NCBI RefSeq assembly: GCF_023238205.1
Contig: NZ_CP096659.1
Location: forward strand, 2,621,626-2,685,625
Reading direction: 5' to 3'
From: Halorussus limi
GTDB lineage: Archaea; Halobacteriota; Halobacteria; Halobacteriales; Haladaptataceae
Length of the DNA stretch: 64,000 bases
The notes under the pieces are model-generated. The model ran no database searches. It worked only from the letters and a program-made list of their open reading frames with translations, and was not told the DNA's origin. This document shows positions 24,888 through 34,363 of the stretch, in pieces. Within the stretch, counting starts at the first letter, position 1, and each line of letters opens with the position of its first letter. The translations under genes and the position numbers were made by a program.

Positions 24888-25241
24888 TCACTCGCGGTCG
24901 TCGCGGTCGTCAGCATCGACGTGGTCGAGACCGTCTCCGCCGAGCGGCGACATCTCGGGGTCGAACTCGCCGGACCCGTCGGGGTCGGGTGACCCCTCGC
25001 TCGACTCGCGAGACCGGTCCGGTTCGCCCGACGGCATCTCCACGTAGCTCTCGACCGGCGACTGGAACCGATAGCCCAGCGCGATGAAGACGCCGCCGAG
25101 GACGACCCGCAGGACGACGTACGGCGAGGTCACGGCGTACTCCCCGGTCACGACTCCGCCGTGGAGCGCCTCGCCCACGAGGAGCGCGCCGACCACGAGC
25201 AGGAGCGTGCTGAGCATCGCCAGGAACCGTGCTGAAATCAC
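24888..25241 (-). CDS. Two-helix membrane protein with acidic tail, unknown
   Basis: 117 aa. Two helices (about 9-28 and 38-60) are followed by a charged tail rich in Asp, Glu, Ser and Gly (residues 72-117). GTG 25241 is preferred since GTAACTT lies about 27 bp before it (leaderless); ATG 25217 is the alternative, eight codons in. No family recognised. Confidence 0.55.
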   Translation of the reverse strand: MISARFLAMLSTLLLVVGALLVGEALHGGVVTGEYAVTSPYVVLRVVLGGVFIALGYRFQSPVESYVEMPSGEPDRSRESSEGSPDPDGSGEFDPEMSPLGGDGLDHVDADDRDDRE

Positions 25242-25588
25242 GCACGGGGGTTGCGAGGCCCGCAAGTTACGCTTTCCGGTTTTTCGATGGGGAGAGGACT
25301 ATCGCCGGCGAATCCCGTTCGTAGAACCACCTGTCCACAGAACTGTCGGCCAGAAACGTCGCGTTGTCTGACCGACGACTTCGCGGAAACGATAACGAAC
25401 CTGACTGAAGTCTCTGGAGCGAGATTCGGCCCACGAATCGGGCTCGTGACCGACGCCAACGTATCACGTTTCTATCCTGTCGGCCATAATTTTGATTATC
25501 CCTCCATTGAGCATGTAACGTAAACTATGACGACGTATCTCTTCTCTGTTACAAGGTTTTTTGCGTCATTAGCCGAGGGGAGTAGCCA
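25242..25588. other. 347-bp AT-richer gap before the secretion ATPase
   Basis: No convincing gene. It is AT-richer than anything around it, most of all at 25480-25565 (TAATTTTGATTAT, then ACAAGGTTTTTT). These could hold several TATA-like boxes for the ATPase operon, the closest being AAGGTTTTTTG about 30 bp before ATG 25589. A 90-codon open frame on the plus strand (25251-25523) is Cys/Arg-rich and not called. The base drop suggests a recent junction or a regulatory island. Confidence 0.5.
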
Positions 25589-28500
25589 ATGAGCGACGAA
25601 CGGGACGCCGGAGGTAACGCCTCCGGCGAGGAACCACGGCGGGACGACGAGCGTCCGGACGCCGAACGCCCGGACAGCGACGGGAGCGAACGCGACGCGC
25701 GCGCCAGCGACGGAGAGTCCGTCGAATCGGCTGGCGGCGAGGAAATCGGCGACGCGGACGCCGCAGTCGAGGACGCGGAGGACGTCGATTCGGAGTCCGC
25801 GGCCGACGCAGAGCCGCAGGACGACTCGGAACCGGATGGCGAGACCGACGGTGCGGACGACGACCCCGAGGAGAGCGAGTCCGAGAGCGACGCCGCCAAC
25901 GAGCCGGAAGTCGAATCCGAGGACGACGAGTCCGACGGGACCGAGGGGCCGCGCTCGCTCGAAATCAGCGACGAGGAACTCGCCAGCGCGGCCGTCACTG
26001 TCGGCGACTACGACTGGGAGGCGTTCAAAGAGGAGTTCTTCTACGAGGACGGCAGTCCGCCGACCAACTGGCGGGGCAAGCCCCGGCCCTTCGACCCCGA
26101 GGAGTTCCTCGGCCACGACCCCGACGAGACGGGCGGACGCGTCGAGGACGCCGCCGAGACCGCAGCGGGACTTAGCGCCTACTTCGAGGACTTCCTCGAC
26201 CCAGACGAGACGCCGGTCGCGCTCGGTGAGTACCTCTGGGAGCACTTCCGCTACGAGTACTACTACGACGAATCGGAGGAGCGGATGGCGCTCCCCCGCG
26301 ACGAGTCGGGCGAGGTCCTTCCCTTCGACCGGAGCGAGTGGCTCGGCCACGACGACTTCCCGGCCAGCGTCTTCGAGGCCGGGACGGCGGTCACCGACCT
26401 GAGTTCGTCGTTCGAGGAGTGGCTCGACCCCGCGACCACGCCGGTCACGAAGGGCGAGTACTACTGGGAACACTTCAAGTACGAGTACTACTACGCCGAC
26501 ACCGACGTAACCGCGCCCGAGCGACCGCGCGACGACGAGGGAGAAATCGAGCGGTTCGACAAAGAGGAGTGGCTCGGCTTCCCCGAGGAGGACATCGAGG
26601 ACCTGCTCGCGCAGGGCGCGGCCAACGCCGAACACATGCTGGAGGTCGAAGACGAGCGCACCCTCGACGTGCCGGAGGAACTCGACGAGGACGCCTTCTT
26701 CTCGACCGTCGAGGGCCACACCACGCTGGTCAACCGCTACGACTTGGAGAAGGAGGTCGCGCTCCCGAAGAAACAGCACTTCCGGGAGACCGACCGCTAC
26801 TGGGTCAACAAGCCCTACTCGTTCGTCGTCATCTTCCACTCCGCCAAGGAGAACGAGACGAAGTACTACCTCGTCGAACCGTACTGCACGCCCATCGAGG
26901 ACGACCTCAAGGAGTTCCTGACCAAGAAGCTCCGGTCGTCCATCAAGTACTCCAGCGACGAGGTGGTCGTGGACGCCGAGGAGGAAGAGCGCGGAGACGT
27001 CATCGAGCGCGAGACCCTCCAACTGCTGGCGCGCTACGACCTCTACGCCGAGAACGACGGTGAGCGCGCCGAGCAACTCAAGGAACTGCTCGACCGCTAC
27101 GACGAGACCAGGGACGCGGTGAGCGCCTACGTCGAACGACTCCGCGAGGAGACCGACGCCGCGGTCGAACCCCTCCGGGAGTACATCGAGGAACGCCGCG
27201 ACGCTCGCGCCGAGGACGGCGAGAATGATGCGGAAGACGACGGGCACGACGCCGACTCCGAGGACCGCGACGAGGAGGCCGCCGAGGTCGAGACCGACAG
27301 CGAACCGTCACCCGACGCCGAGGCCGATTCCGAAGAGGTCGCGGCGGACGGCGGGGCGGTCGAGGGAGACGCCGAGTCGGCGACCGGCGCACCCGACGAC
27401 TCGGAGTCGCCCGAGTCGCCCGACGCGCCGGCAGACGCCGGAGAAGCCGACCTGCCGGCCGCGGAGACGGCCGACGCCGACGACGAAAGCGACCTCCCCA
27501 CGACGACCGACGCCGAGGAGTCTCGCATCCGACTCGACGAGTACCTCGACCTCGACTTCGAGGCCGAGGGGACGCTTCGCGAACAGGTCCGGGCCGCGGT
27601 CGAGGCCAAAATCGAGGAGTTGGAACCCGACGAGGAGGGCGGTCTCGACGGCATCATGGTCCGGCCGGAACCGGTCCTCATCGAGGAGGACGACGACAAC
27701 CTCTCGGAGTACCAGGCCGAGAAACTGCTCTACTACCTCCGGCGGGACTTCGTGGGCTACGAGCGCATCGACGGCATCAAGCACGACATCAACGTCGAGG
27801 ACATCTCCTGCGACGGGTACAACTCGCCCGTCTTCGTCTACCACACCGACCACGAGCAGGTCATCTCCAACGTCTACCACGGCGAGTCGGAGTTGGACGA
27901 CTTCGTGGTCAAGATGGCCCAGCGGTCGGGCAAGGGTATCTCGAAACGCCAGCCACAGGTCGACGCGACCCTGCCCGACGGTTCGCGCGCCCAGTTGACG
28001 CTCGGCCGGGAAGTGAGCGACCACGGGACCAACTACACCATCCGGCAGTTCAAGGACGTGCCGTTCACGCCGGTGGACCTCGTCAACTGGAACACGTTCT
28101 CGCTGGAGGAGATGGCGTTCATGTGGCTCGCCATCGAGAACCACAAGTCGCTCATCTTCGCCGGGGGGACGGCGTCCGGGAAGACGACCAGTCTGAACGC
28201 GGTGTCGCTGTTCATCCCGAGCAACACCAAAATCGTCTCCATCGAGGACACCCGCGAGGTCGAACTGCCCCAGCGCAACTGGATTGCGTCGGTCACCCGA
28301 CCGTCCTTCAGCGACGACGACAAGGGCGACGTGGACGAGTTCGACCTGCTGGAGGCCGCGCTCCGCCAGCGCCCCGACTACATCGTGATGGGCGAGATTC
28401 GGGGCGAGGAGGGCCGGACGCTCTTTCAGGTCATGTCAACGGGTCACACGACCTACACCACCTTCCACGCCGACACGGTCGGCGAGGTGCTCAAGCGGTT

Positions 28501-29482
28501 CACGACCGAACCCATCAACGTCAGCAAGACGCTGTTCACGGCGCTCGACTTGGTCTCCATCCAGACCCAGACGCGGGTGCAGGGGAGCAAGGTCCGCCGG
28601 AACAAGTCGCTGACCGAAATCAACGAGTACAGCGCTGAGAACGACGAAATCAACGTCCAAGACATCTTCCAGTGGCGCGCCGAGGACGACGAGTTCATGC
28701 GCCTGTCGGGGTCGAACACGATGGACGAAATCATGTTCGACCGCGGGTGGGACCGCGAGCAACTGGAGAAAGAGATTCTCAAGCGCCGGGTCATCCTCGC
28801 GTACCTCATCCGCAACGGCCTGAACGAGTACACGCAGGTCGCGGCCACGGTGCAGGCGTTCATCAACGACCCCGAGACCATCCTGACGCTCGTGGCCAAC
28901 GAGAAGTTGGAGGAGAGCCTGCAGGACCTCCGGGAGATGGAGAGCGTCCAGATCAACGTCGACCCCAAGAAGGAGGAGATGGTGCCCCGGCCCGACCCGA
29001 CCGAGGAGACCTACGAACTCGCCAAGGGCATCCTCGCGGAGGCCGAGGACCGACTCCTCGACGAGTACCGCGGGGCCGACGCCGACGTGGACGGTCTCGC
29101 GGTCGCGCTGGCCCAGTCGGCCGAACCCACCGACGCGCCCGCGGAAATCGAGGCCGACCCCGACGAGGACGGGAGCGACGCGGACGGGGCGACCCCCGAC
29201 GGACCCTTCGGCGGCGACCTGCTGGACACCGACCCGGCCGACGACCGGTTCGAGGACACCGAGTCGGTCGGGCCGGAGGACAGCGTCCGGGACATCAACG
29301 ACGCCGGGGAACTGGGTAGCTTCCCCGACGTGTACGACGAGCGCGAGGACGACGAACGCGAGGACGACCAGACCGCGGGGAGCGACGGTGAGTCCGAGGA
29401 GAGCGACGACGACTCCTTCGGCGACTTCGAAGCGGCGTTCGACAGCGACGACGGGACCGCGAGCGAGGAGGACGAGCGATGA
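25589..29482 (+). CDS. Very large type II/IV secretion system ATPase (PilB/FlaI family)
   Basis: 1297 aa motor ATPase of a type IV pilus-like machine. Residues 1-135 are a very acidic, disordered tail. Three related units follow at about 138-180, 212-257 and 288-335; each has a GEYxWEHFKYEYYY-like aromatic stretch and ends FDxEEWLG. Residues 345-530 form a helical domain, and 535-640 a second acidic linker. The ATPase core spans about 665-1130: Walker A GGTASGKTTS near 858-867, an Asp box SIEDTREVELPQ, Walker B DYIVMGEIRGEE near 930-941, and a His box STGHTTYTTFHAD. A third acidic tail ends the protein. Typical archaeal homologues are 500-600 aa. It overlaps the next gene by 4 nt (ATGA). Confidence 0.92.
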   Translation: MSDERDAGGNASGEEPRRDDERPDAERPDSDGSERDARASDGESVESAGGEEIGDADAAVEDAEDVDSESAADAEPQDDSEPDGETDGADDDPEESESESDAANEPEVESEDDESDGTEGPRSLEISDEELASAAVTVGDYDWEAFKEEFFYEDGSPPTNWRGKPRPFDPEEFLGHDPDETGGRVEDAAETAAGLSAYFEDFLDPDETPVALGEYLWEHFRYEYYYDESEERMALPRDESGEVLPFDRSEWLGHDDFPASVFEAGTAVTDLSSSFEEWLDPATTPVTKGEYYWEHFKYEYYYADTDVTAPERPRDDEGEIERFDKEEWLGFPEEDIEDLLAQGAANAEHMLEVEDERTLDVPEELDEDAFFSTVEGHTTLVNRYDLEKEVALPKKQHFRETDRYWVNKPYSFVVIFHSAKENETKYYLVEPYCTPIEDDLKEFLTKKLRSSIKYSSDEVVVDAEEEERGDVIERETLQLLARYDLYAENDGERAEQLKELLDRYDETRDAVSAYVERLREETDAAVEPLREYIEERRDARAEDGENDAEDDGHDADSEDRDEEAAEVETDSEPSPDAEADSEEVAADGGAVEGDAESATGAPDDSESPESPDAPADAGEADLPAAETADADDESDLPTTTDAEESRIRLDEYLDLDFEAEGTLREQVRAAVEAKIEELEPDEEGGLDGIMVRPEPVLIEEDDDNLSEYQAEKLLYYLRRDFVGYERIDGIKHDINVEDISCDGYNSPVFVYHTDHEQVISNVYHGESELDDFVVKMAQRSGKGISKRQPQVDATLPDGSRAQLTLGREVSDHGTNYTIRQFKDVPFTPVDLVNWNTFSLEEMAFMWLAIENHKSLIFAGGTASGKTTSLNAVSLFIPSNTKIVSIEDTREVELPQRNWIASVTRPSFSDDDKGDVDEFDLLEAALRQRPDYIVMGEIRGEEGRTLFQVMSTGHTTYTTFHADTVGEVLKRFTTEPINVSKTLFTALDLVSIQTQTRVQGSKVRRNKSLTEINEYSAENDEINVQDIFQWRAEDDEFMRLSGSNTMDEIMFDRGWDREQLEKEILKRRVILAYLIRNGLNEYTQVAATVQAFINDPETILTLVANEKLEESLQDLREMESVQINVDPKKEEMVPRPDPTEETYELAKGILAEAEDRLLDEYRGADADVDGLAVALAQSAEPTDAPAEIEADPDEDGSDADGATPDGPFGGDLLDTDPADDRFEDTESVGPEDSVRDINDAGELGSFPDVYDEREDDEREDDQTAGSDGESEESDDDSFGDFEAAFDSDDGTASEEDER

Positions 29483-31497
29483 GCCACGGGACCTCGGGTC
29501 CCGACCGGTCGGCCGACGCGCTGGCGGACACGTTCTATCCGCTGTTCGACTACCTGTTCGACGAGGACGGCGACTTCGTGGCCGACGTGGAGACGAAACT
29601 CGCCGAGGCCCGCATGCCCGACACCGTGGAACTCTACCTCTCGCGGGGACTCGCCGTCGGCGTCCTCGCGGGCGCGCTCCTCTGGTTGCTCGGCACGCTG
29701 GTCGGCTACGTACTGTTCATGACCGGCGTGGTCGAGGTGGGCATCCTCATCGGCGTGCCGGTCCCTAACCAGTACGTCGCGTGGATAATCAAGACGTTCA
29801 AGATTCCCTCGCTGGTGGTCGCCAGCGGACTCGTCTTCGGCGCGATAGGCTTCGCCATCGGCTTCGGCATCGTGGTCGGGATTCCGTACATGCGGGCGAG
29901 CGAGCGCGAACGGGAGATAAACATGCTCCTGCCCGACGCCATCTCGTTCATGTACGCCCTCTCCATCGGGGGGCTGAACCAACTCGAAATCCTGGAGGCG
30001 ATGGCGAAGGCCGACGACACCTACGGCGAGGTGGCCCGCGAGTTCCAGTCCATCGTCCAAGAGACCGAGTACTTCGACACCGACTACCGGACCGCAATCC
30101 AGAAGCGGGCGCTGGAGACCCCGAGCGACGAACTCGGCCAGTTTCTCACCGACATGCTCTCCATCGTCAACTCCGGCGGGGACATGAGCGACTTCTTGGA
30201 CGACAAGAAGGACAAGCACATGCGGACCGCCAAGCAGCAACAGGAGATGACCCTGGAGACGCTCGAACTGTTCGGCGAGATGTACATGACCCTCTCGCTG
30301 TTCCCCCTGCTGCTCATCATCATCCTCGTCATCATGTCGATGCTCGGTGAGGCCAAGGAGTCGATGCTCTACGCGACGGTGTACGGACTGATTCCCCTGA
30401 CGGGGGTCGGCTTCCTCGTGTTGGTCTCGACGGTGAAGCAGGACGACCCCGGCGACGGCTACCTCAACCCCTCCGACGGCGGCGAGCGACTCGAAGCCTC
30501 GACCGGCGCGGGCCTGCTCCACCTCGGTCTGGTCGAGAAGTACGTCGGCGAGTTCTCCGTCTTCGACCGCATCAAGAGCCGCGAGGGGACCTACGAGACG
30601 GTCGCCCTGCTCAAGCAGCCCCACATCTTCTTCCGGGAGCATCCGCTGTTCATCCTCGGACTCACGTTCCCCGCCTCGCTCGTGCTGGTCGGCAACGCGG
30701 TCTGGACCGGGGCCGCGCCGACCACCTTCAAGCAGATGGTCGCCCGACCCATCTGGGGCACGTTCATCTACGTCTACGTTCCGGTGTACGTCAACTTCCT
30801 GCCGCTGGCGGTCTTCCACACGTGGAACGTCCGGTCGCGCCAGGCGGTCATCGGCAAACTCTCGGACAACCTCCGAAAGCTCTCGTCGGCCAACGACACC
30901 GGCCTGACTCTGCTCGAATCCATCCGGACCGTGGCCGACACCTCGACCGGAAAACTCGCCGACGAGTTCGACGTGATTCACGCCAAGGTCGAGTACGGGA
31001 TGAGCCTGCGGGCCGCGCTCATCGAGTTCAACAACCGGTACCACATCCCGCGACTCGCCCGGACGGTCAAACTGGTCTCGAAGGCTCAAGAGGCCTCCAG
31101 CCAGATTACGGCCGTCCTCTCGACGGCGGCGCAGGCCAGCGAGAATCAGGACGACATCGACCGCGAGCGCAAGTCCCGGTCGCGGATGCAGGTCGTCATC
31201 ATCATTATGACCTACCTCACCCTGCTGGCGGTGATGGCCATCCTGAAGGTGAAGTTCCTCGACGTGATGGCCGGACTCGCCGGACAGGCCTCCTCGGGCG
31301 GCGGCGCTGGCTCCTCGCAGTTCGGCGGCGGCATCGACACCAAACTCCTCTCGATGCTGTTCTTCCACGCCGTGACCCTGCAGGCGGTCCTCTCGGGCTT
31401 CATCGCGGGCTACATCCGCGACGCCTCGCTGATGTCGGGCGTGAAGTTCGCGGTCGTGCTGCCGACCGTCGCGCTCGTCACCTTCGCGTTCATCTGA
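29479..31497 (+). CDS. Type II secretion F-domain platform protein (TadC/PilC/FlaJ-like)
   Basis: 672 aa integral membrane protein on which the ATPase acts. It holds two T2SSF-type cytoplasmic domains: one near residues 140-270 (LLPDAISFMYALSIGGLNQLEILEAMA) and one near 455-570 (KLSDNLRKLSSANDTGLTLLESIRTVA). About nine helices surround them: pairs near 50-75 and 95-135, 270-315, 385-440, and 570-670. Double F-domain organisation is usual in archaeal pilus platforms. It starts inside the ATPase stop codon, showing coupling, and is followed 2 bp later by the first pilin-like gene. Confidence 0.92.
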   Translation: MSHGTSGPDRSADALADTFYPLFDYLFDEDGDFVADVETKLAEARMPDTVELYLSRGLAVGVLAGALLWLLGTLVGYVLFMTGVVEVGILIGVPVPNQYVAWIIKTFKIPSLVVASGLVFGAIGFAIGFGIVVGIPYMRASEREREINMLLPDAISFMYALSIGGLNQLEILEAMAKADDTYGEVAREFQSIVQETEYFDTDYRTAIQKRALETPSDELGQFLTDMLSIVNSGGDMSDFLDDKKDKHMRTAKQQQEMTLETLELFGEMYMTLSLFPLLLIIILVIMSMLGEAKESMLYATVYGLIPLTGVGFLVLVSTVKQDDPGDGYLNPSDGGERLEASTGAGLLHLGLVEKYVGEFSVFDRIKSREGTYETVALLKQPHIFFREHPLFILGLTFPASLVLVGNAVWTGAAPTTFKQMVARPIWGTFIYVYVPVYVNFLPLAVFHTWNVRSRQAVIGKLSDNLRKLSSANDTGLTLLESIRTVADTSTGKLADEFDVIHAKVEYGMSLRAALIEFNNRYHIPRLARTVKLVSKAQEASSQITAVLSTAAQASENQDDIDRERKSRSRMQVVIIIMTYLTLLAVMAILKVKFLDVMAGLAGQASSGGGAGSSQFGGGIDTKLLSMLFFHAVTLQAVLSGFIAGYIRDASLMSGVKFAVVLPTVALVTFAFI

Positions 31498-31499
31498 CC

Positions 31500-32189
31500 A
31501 TGCTCCGAAAAACACCCTCCACTGCGGACCGCCGACCCCCCGACCAGCGCGGCGACTGCTCCGCCGACGACTGCGACCGCGAGTCCCCGCCGACCGCCGG
31601 CGAACGTTCAAGTACACCCTCGGCTCGTTCGAGCAGACCGAAGGAAGCCGGGAAAACTCGAAACAGTCTCGTCGCTACCGGAAGCACTCGGAGTCCAATC
31701 GACCGAGGCGCCGCGCGAGGCCAGACCAGCATCGACTTCGTGGTCGGGATGAGCGTCTTCCTGCTGACGGTGGCGTTCGTCGTCGCGTTCCTGCCGGGGA
31801 TGTTCGGGCCGTTCACCGCCACCGGGTCGGGCGACGTGCTGGCGGCCGACCGGACCGCGGGTCTGCTGGCCGAACAGACGTTGGCCGACCCGACGAACCC
31901 CGGCGTTCTGAACGCCACCTGCACCGCGGAGTTCTTCTCGAAGACGGACGACGGGGCGATTGCCGCCTGCGGACTCGGTGCCGACTCCTCGGACCTCGAC
32001 GCCGCGCTTGGTCTCGGCTCCGCGACGGGGGTCAACGTCACGATAGAGCGCGGCGGGACCGTCCGGTCGAAGCGCGGCGTCACGCTCGCCGCAGGGCCGG
32101 AGCCGCCCGTATCCGAGAGTGTGGTCGTCTCCCGCCGGGTCGTTCTGCTCGGTGGCGACAACGCGAATCTCTACGTGAGGATGTGGTAG
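31500..32189 (+). CDS. Pilin-like membrane protein 1
   Basis: 229 aa. A long Arg/Ser/Pro-rich N-terminal segment (about 75 residues) leads to GAARGQTSIDFVVGMSVFLL, an archaeal class III-like signal in which a charged RGQ precedes a long hydrophobic helix. The exposed domain has two Cys residues (NATCTAEFF, IAACGLG) that could form a disulfide, and ends LLGGDNANLYVRMW. ATG 31500 is 2 bp after the platform gene stop; an internal start closer to the helix is possible, because the N-terminal segment looks low-complexity. Pre-pilin processing is inferred. Confidence 0.7.
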   Translation: MLRKTPSTADRRPPDQRGDCSADDCDRESPPTAGERSSTPSARSSRPKEAGKTRNSLVATGSTRSPIDRGAARGQTSIDFVVGMSVFLLTVAFVVAFLPGMFGPFTATGSGDVLAADRTAGLLAEQTLADPTNPGVLNATCTAEFFSKTDDGAIAACGLGADSSDLDAALGLGSATGVNVTIERGGTVRSKRGVTLAAGPEPPVSESVVVSRRVVLLGGDNANLYVRMW

Positions 32190-32190
32190 C

Positions 32191-32808
32191 ATGGCGGGCA
32201 AATTCTCACTCGGTGGACGGACCTCTCGGGGGCAGGCCCACACTCTCGAAGCGTTCACCGCCGCGCTGTTGGTCGTCTCCGGCGTGCTGTTCGCGCTACA
32301 GGCGACCGCGGTGACGCCGCTGACCGCCAGCACGTCGAACCAGCACATCGAGAACCAGCACCGGACCGCGGCCGCCGGCGTGCTGTCGACCGCGGCAGAG
32401 AACGAGACGCTCCGGCCGGCGGTGACGTTCTGGAACCCGACCGAGCGGAAGTTCGTCGGGGCCGGAAGCCGCGGCTTCTTCGCCAACGGCGGGCCGCCCA
32501 ACGACTTCGGGGCCGCGCTGAACGCCACGTTCGGCAACCTCGCGACGCCGGGGCGGCGAATCGCGTACAACGTCGTCGTCCGGTATCGGACCTCGGACGA
32601 CGGCACGCGAACGCAGACGATGGTCTACATGGGGTCGCCGAGCGACAACGCGGCGTCGGCGACCCGGACCGTCACCCTCTCCGACGACACGCCGCTCTCG
32701 GGCGCGAGCGGGAACGTCTCGTCGGCGAACTTCTACGCGCCGGACGCCGCGCCCAACGCGAGTTTCTACAACGTCATGGAGGTGCGCATCGTCGTATGGC
32801 AGATGTGA
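32191..32808 (+). CDS. Pilin-like membrane protein 2
   Basis: 205 aa. SRGQAHTLEAFTAALLVVSG at residues 12-31 is the signal and start of the helix, the same RGQ pattern as the previous gene. Beyond the helix (to about residue 45) is an extracytoplasmic domain with repeated NxT/S sites for N-glycosylation (NETL, NATF, NVSS, NASF). It begins one base after the previous stop and overlaps the next gene by 13 nt. No catalytic motif is seen. A minor pilin or a surface-complex subunit is inferred. Confidence 0.75.
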   Translation: MAGKFSLGGRTSRGQAHTLEAFTAALLVVSGVLFALQATAVTPLTASTSNQHIENQHRTAAAGVLSTAAENETLRPAVTFWNPTERKFVGAGSRGFFANGGPPNDFGAALNATFGNLATPGRRIAYNVVVRYRTSDDGTRTQTMVYMGSPSDNAASATRTVTLSDDTPLSGASGNVSSANFYAPDAAPNASFYNVMEVRIVVWQM

Positions 32809-33851
32809 GGCATCGAGACCGCGGCGGGGACGCCGCGGACGACACTAACTGGTGGCGCGAGGACGCGCGCCGGGCCGACCCGCGCCGAGGCGGCCGTGAC
32901 CGCCGCGACCGCGGCCAACTCATCCTCGTGACCGGTCTCGCCATCGCGGTGATGCTGGTCGCGCTGGTCCTGCTGCTGAACACGGTCATCTACACGCAGA
33001 ACCTCGCCACGCGCGGGGCCGAGGTCGAGGACGACGCCGCCGTCTCGTTCCGACAGGAGGCGATAGCGGGCGTCGGCGAGGTCGTAGACGCCGAGAACCG
33101 CGCGGAGTACGACACCCGCGCGAAGGTTGAGGCGAACGTCACCGAAGGCGTCGAGCGGTACGACGGACTCGCGTCGAGATACCGGGCCGAGCGAAGCACT
33201 ATCGCCGACGTGAACGAGAGTTCGCTCGCGTACACGGACGGGCGCATACTCCGCCAGACCAACGCCTCGCGCAACTTCACGAGCGCGGGGGAGTCGAGCA
33301 GTTGGACGCTCGTCGAGGACGCCGGTGCCGGAGGCGGGCCGGGCGTGCGCGGGTTCGCGCTGACGGTCGCCCGCGAGAACCTCAGCGACGCCAAGTCGTC
33401 GGCGTTCACGGTCACGGCCGACGGTAGTTCCGACGACTGGGAGGCCCGCATCTACGACGACGGCGGGGCCATCACCGTCGCGGTGAAGAACGGGAGCGAG
33501 TCGAACGCCGACCCGGTCTGCTCGGTGACGAAGTCCGAGGCGACCGTGGACCTCACGTCGGGCACCGTCGGCGGCGTTCGGTGCCCGGCGCTCGTCTGGG
33601 CGAAGGGCGTCGCCGCGCCCTACGACGTGACGTTCGACAACGCCGCCGACGCGACCGGCACCTACGGTGTGACGGTGAACACGTCGGCGGCCGGAACCGA
33701 CGTCCAGACGGCGAACTTCGCGGGGCCGGGGGCTACGTCGTCGCCCCGGTGGGCACCCGCGGTGTACGCCGCCCAGTTCGAGATACACTTCGAGACCCCG
33801 AACGTCGAGTTCCACACTACCGTCCGGTCCGCGCCGGGTGAGCCGCGATGA
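32796..33851 (+). CDS. Pilin-like membrane protein 3
   Basis: 351 aa. An N-terminal Arg/Asp-rich region (residues 1-37) precedes RDRGQLILVTGLAIAVMLV, the third RGQ-type signal, and a helix to about residue 64. The long exposed part is beta-rich with several N-glycosylation sequons (NVTEG, NESS, NASR, NLSD). It carries one Cys pair (VCSV and RCPAL) and ends FEIHFETPNVEFHTT. It overlaps both neighbours (13 nt before, 4 nt after). It is the largest of the pilin-like proteins in the operon. Confidence 0.75.
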   Translation: MADVRHRDRGGDAADDTNWWREDARRADPRRGGRDRRDRGQLILVTGLAIAVMLVALVLLLNTVIYTQNLATRGAEVEDDAAVSFRQEAIAGVGEVVDAENRAEYDTRAKVEANVTEGVERYDGLASRYRAERSTIADVNESSLAYTDGRILRQTNASRNFTSAGESSSWTLVEDAGAGGGPGVRGFALTVARENLSDAKSSAFTVTADGSSDDWEARIYDDGGAITVAVKNGSESNADPVCSVTKSEATVDLTSGTVGGVRCPALVWAKGVAAPYDVTFDNAADATGTYGVTVNTSAAGTDVQTANFAGPGATSSPRWAPAVYAAQFEIHFETPNVEFHTTVRSAPGEPR

Positions 33852-34363
33852 CCCGGCGCGACGGCGGTTTCCGCGGCGGCAGTCGCGGTCGCAGCGGTTC
33901 TCGCGACCTCCGGAGCGACACTCGGAGCGTCTCGGTCACGGTCAACTACGCGCTCAACCTCGTGGTGGCGACGATGCTCATCGGCGGGGTGCTGACCGCG
34001 ACCGGCGGGATGGTACAGGACCGACGGGAGTCGGCGGTCCGGACCGAGTTGTCGGTCGTCGGCGAGCGCATCGCGGGCGACCTGATGGCCGCCGACAGGT
34101 TGGCCGAGGTCGGGACCGCCGGGCCGGGCGCGGACCCAACCGTCTCGCTCTCGGTGACGCTCCCCGAACGCGTCGGGGGGACGCGTTACGACGTGTCGGT
34201 TCGGACCTCGCCGGCGGTCCTCGTCCTCCAGTCCGACGACCCCGAGGTGACGGTCCGGGTCGGGTACCACCACGACACGCCGGTCGAGACGACCACGGTC
34301 CGGGGCGGGAACCTCCGCATCGAACTGGCGAGCGACGGCGACTTGGAGGTGGTCTCGGCGTGA
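33848..34363 (+). CDS. Pilin-like membrane protein 4
   Basis: 171 aa. A Gly/Arg/Ser-rich N-terminus (residues 1-25) precedes TRSVSVTVNYALNLVVATML, and a hydrophobic helix runs from about 33 to 53. The exposed domain has regular beta strands (VSLSVTLPERVGGTRYDVSV, TVRVGYHHDTP, LRIELASDGDLEVVS). There is no RGQ, so the processing signal differs from pilins 1-3. It overlaps both neighbours by 4 nt. Confidence 0.7.
   Translation: MTRRDGGFRGGSRGRSGSRDLRSDTRSVSVTVNYALNLVVATMLIGGVLTATGGMVQDRRESAVRTELSVVGERIAGDLMAADRLAEVGTAGPGADPTVSLSVTLPERVGGTRYDVSVRTSPAVLVLQSDDPEVTVRVGYHHDTPVETTTVRGGNLRIELASDGDLEVVSA

Noticed and set aside
25251-25523. 90-codon plus-strand frame before the secretion ATPase
   Set aside because: Composition rich in Cys, Arg and Thr, AT-rich gap, and no similarity to anything known.
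29011-31617. 868-codon open frame on the minus strand
   Set aside because: It runs opposite the ATPase end and the platform gene; the protein is His/Asp/Glu/Arg-skewed and shows no domain.
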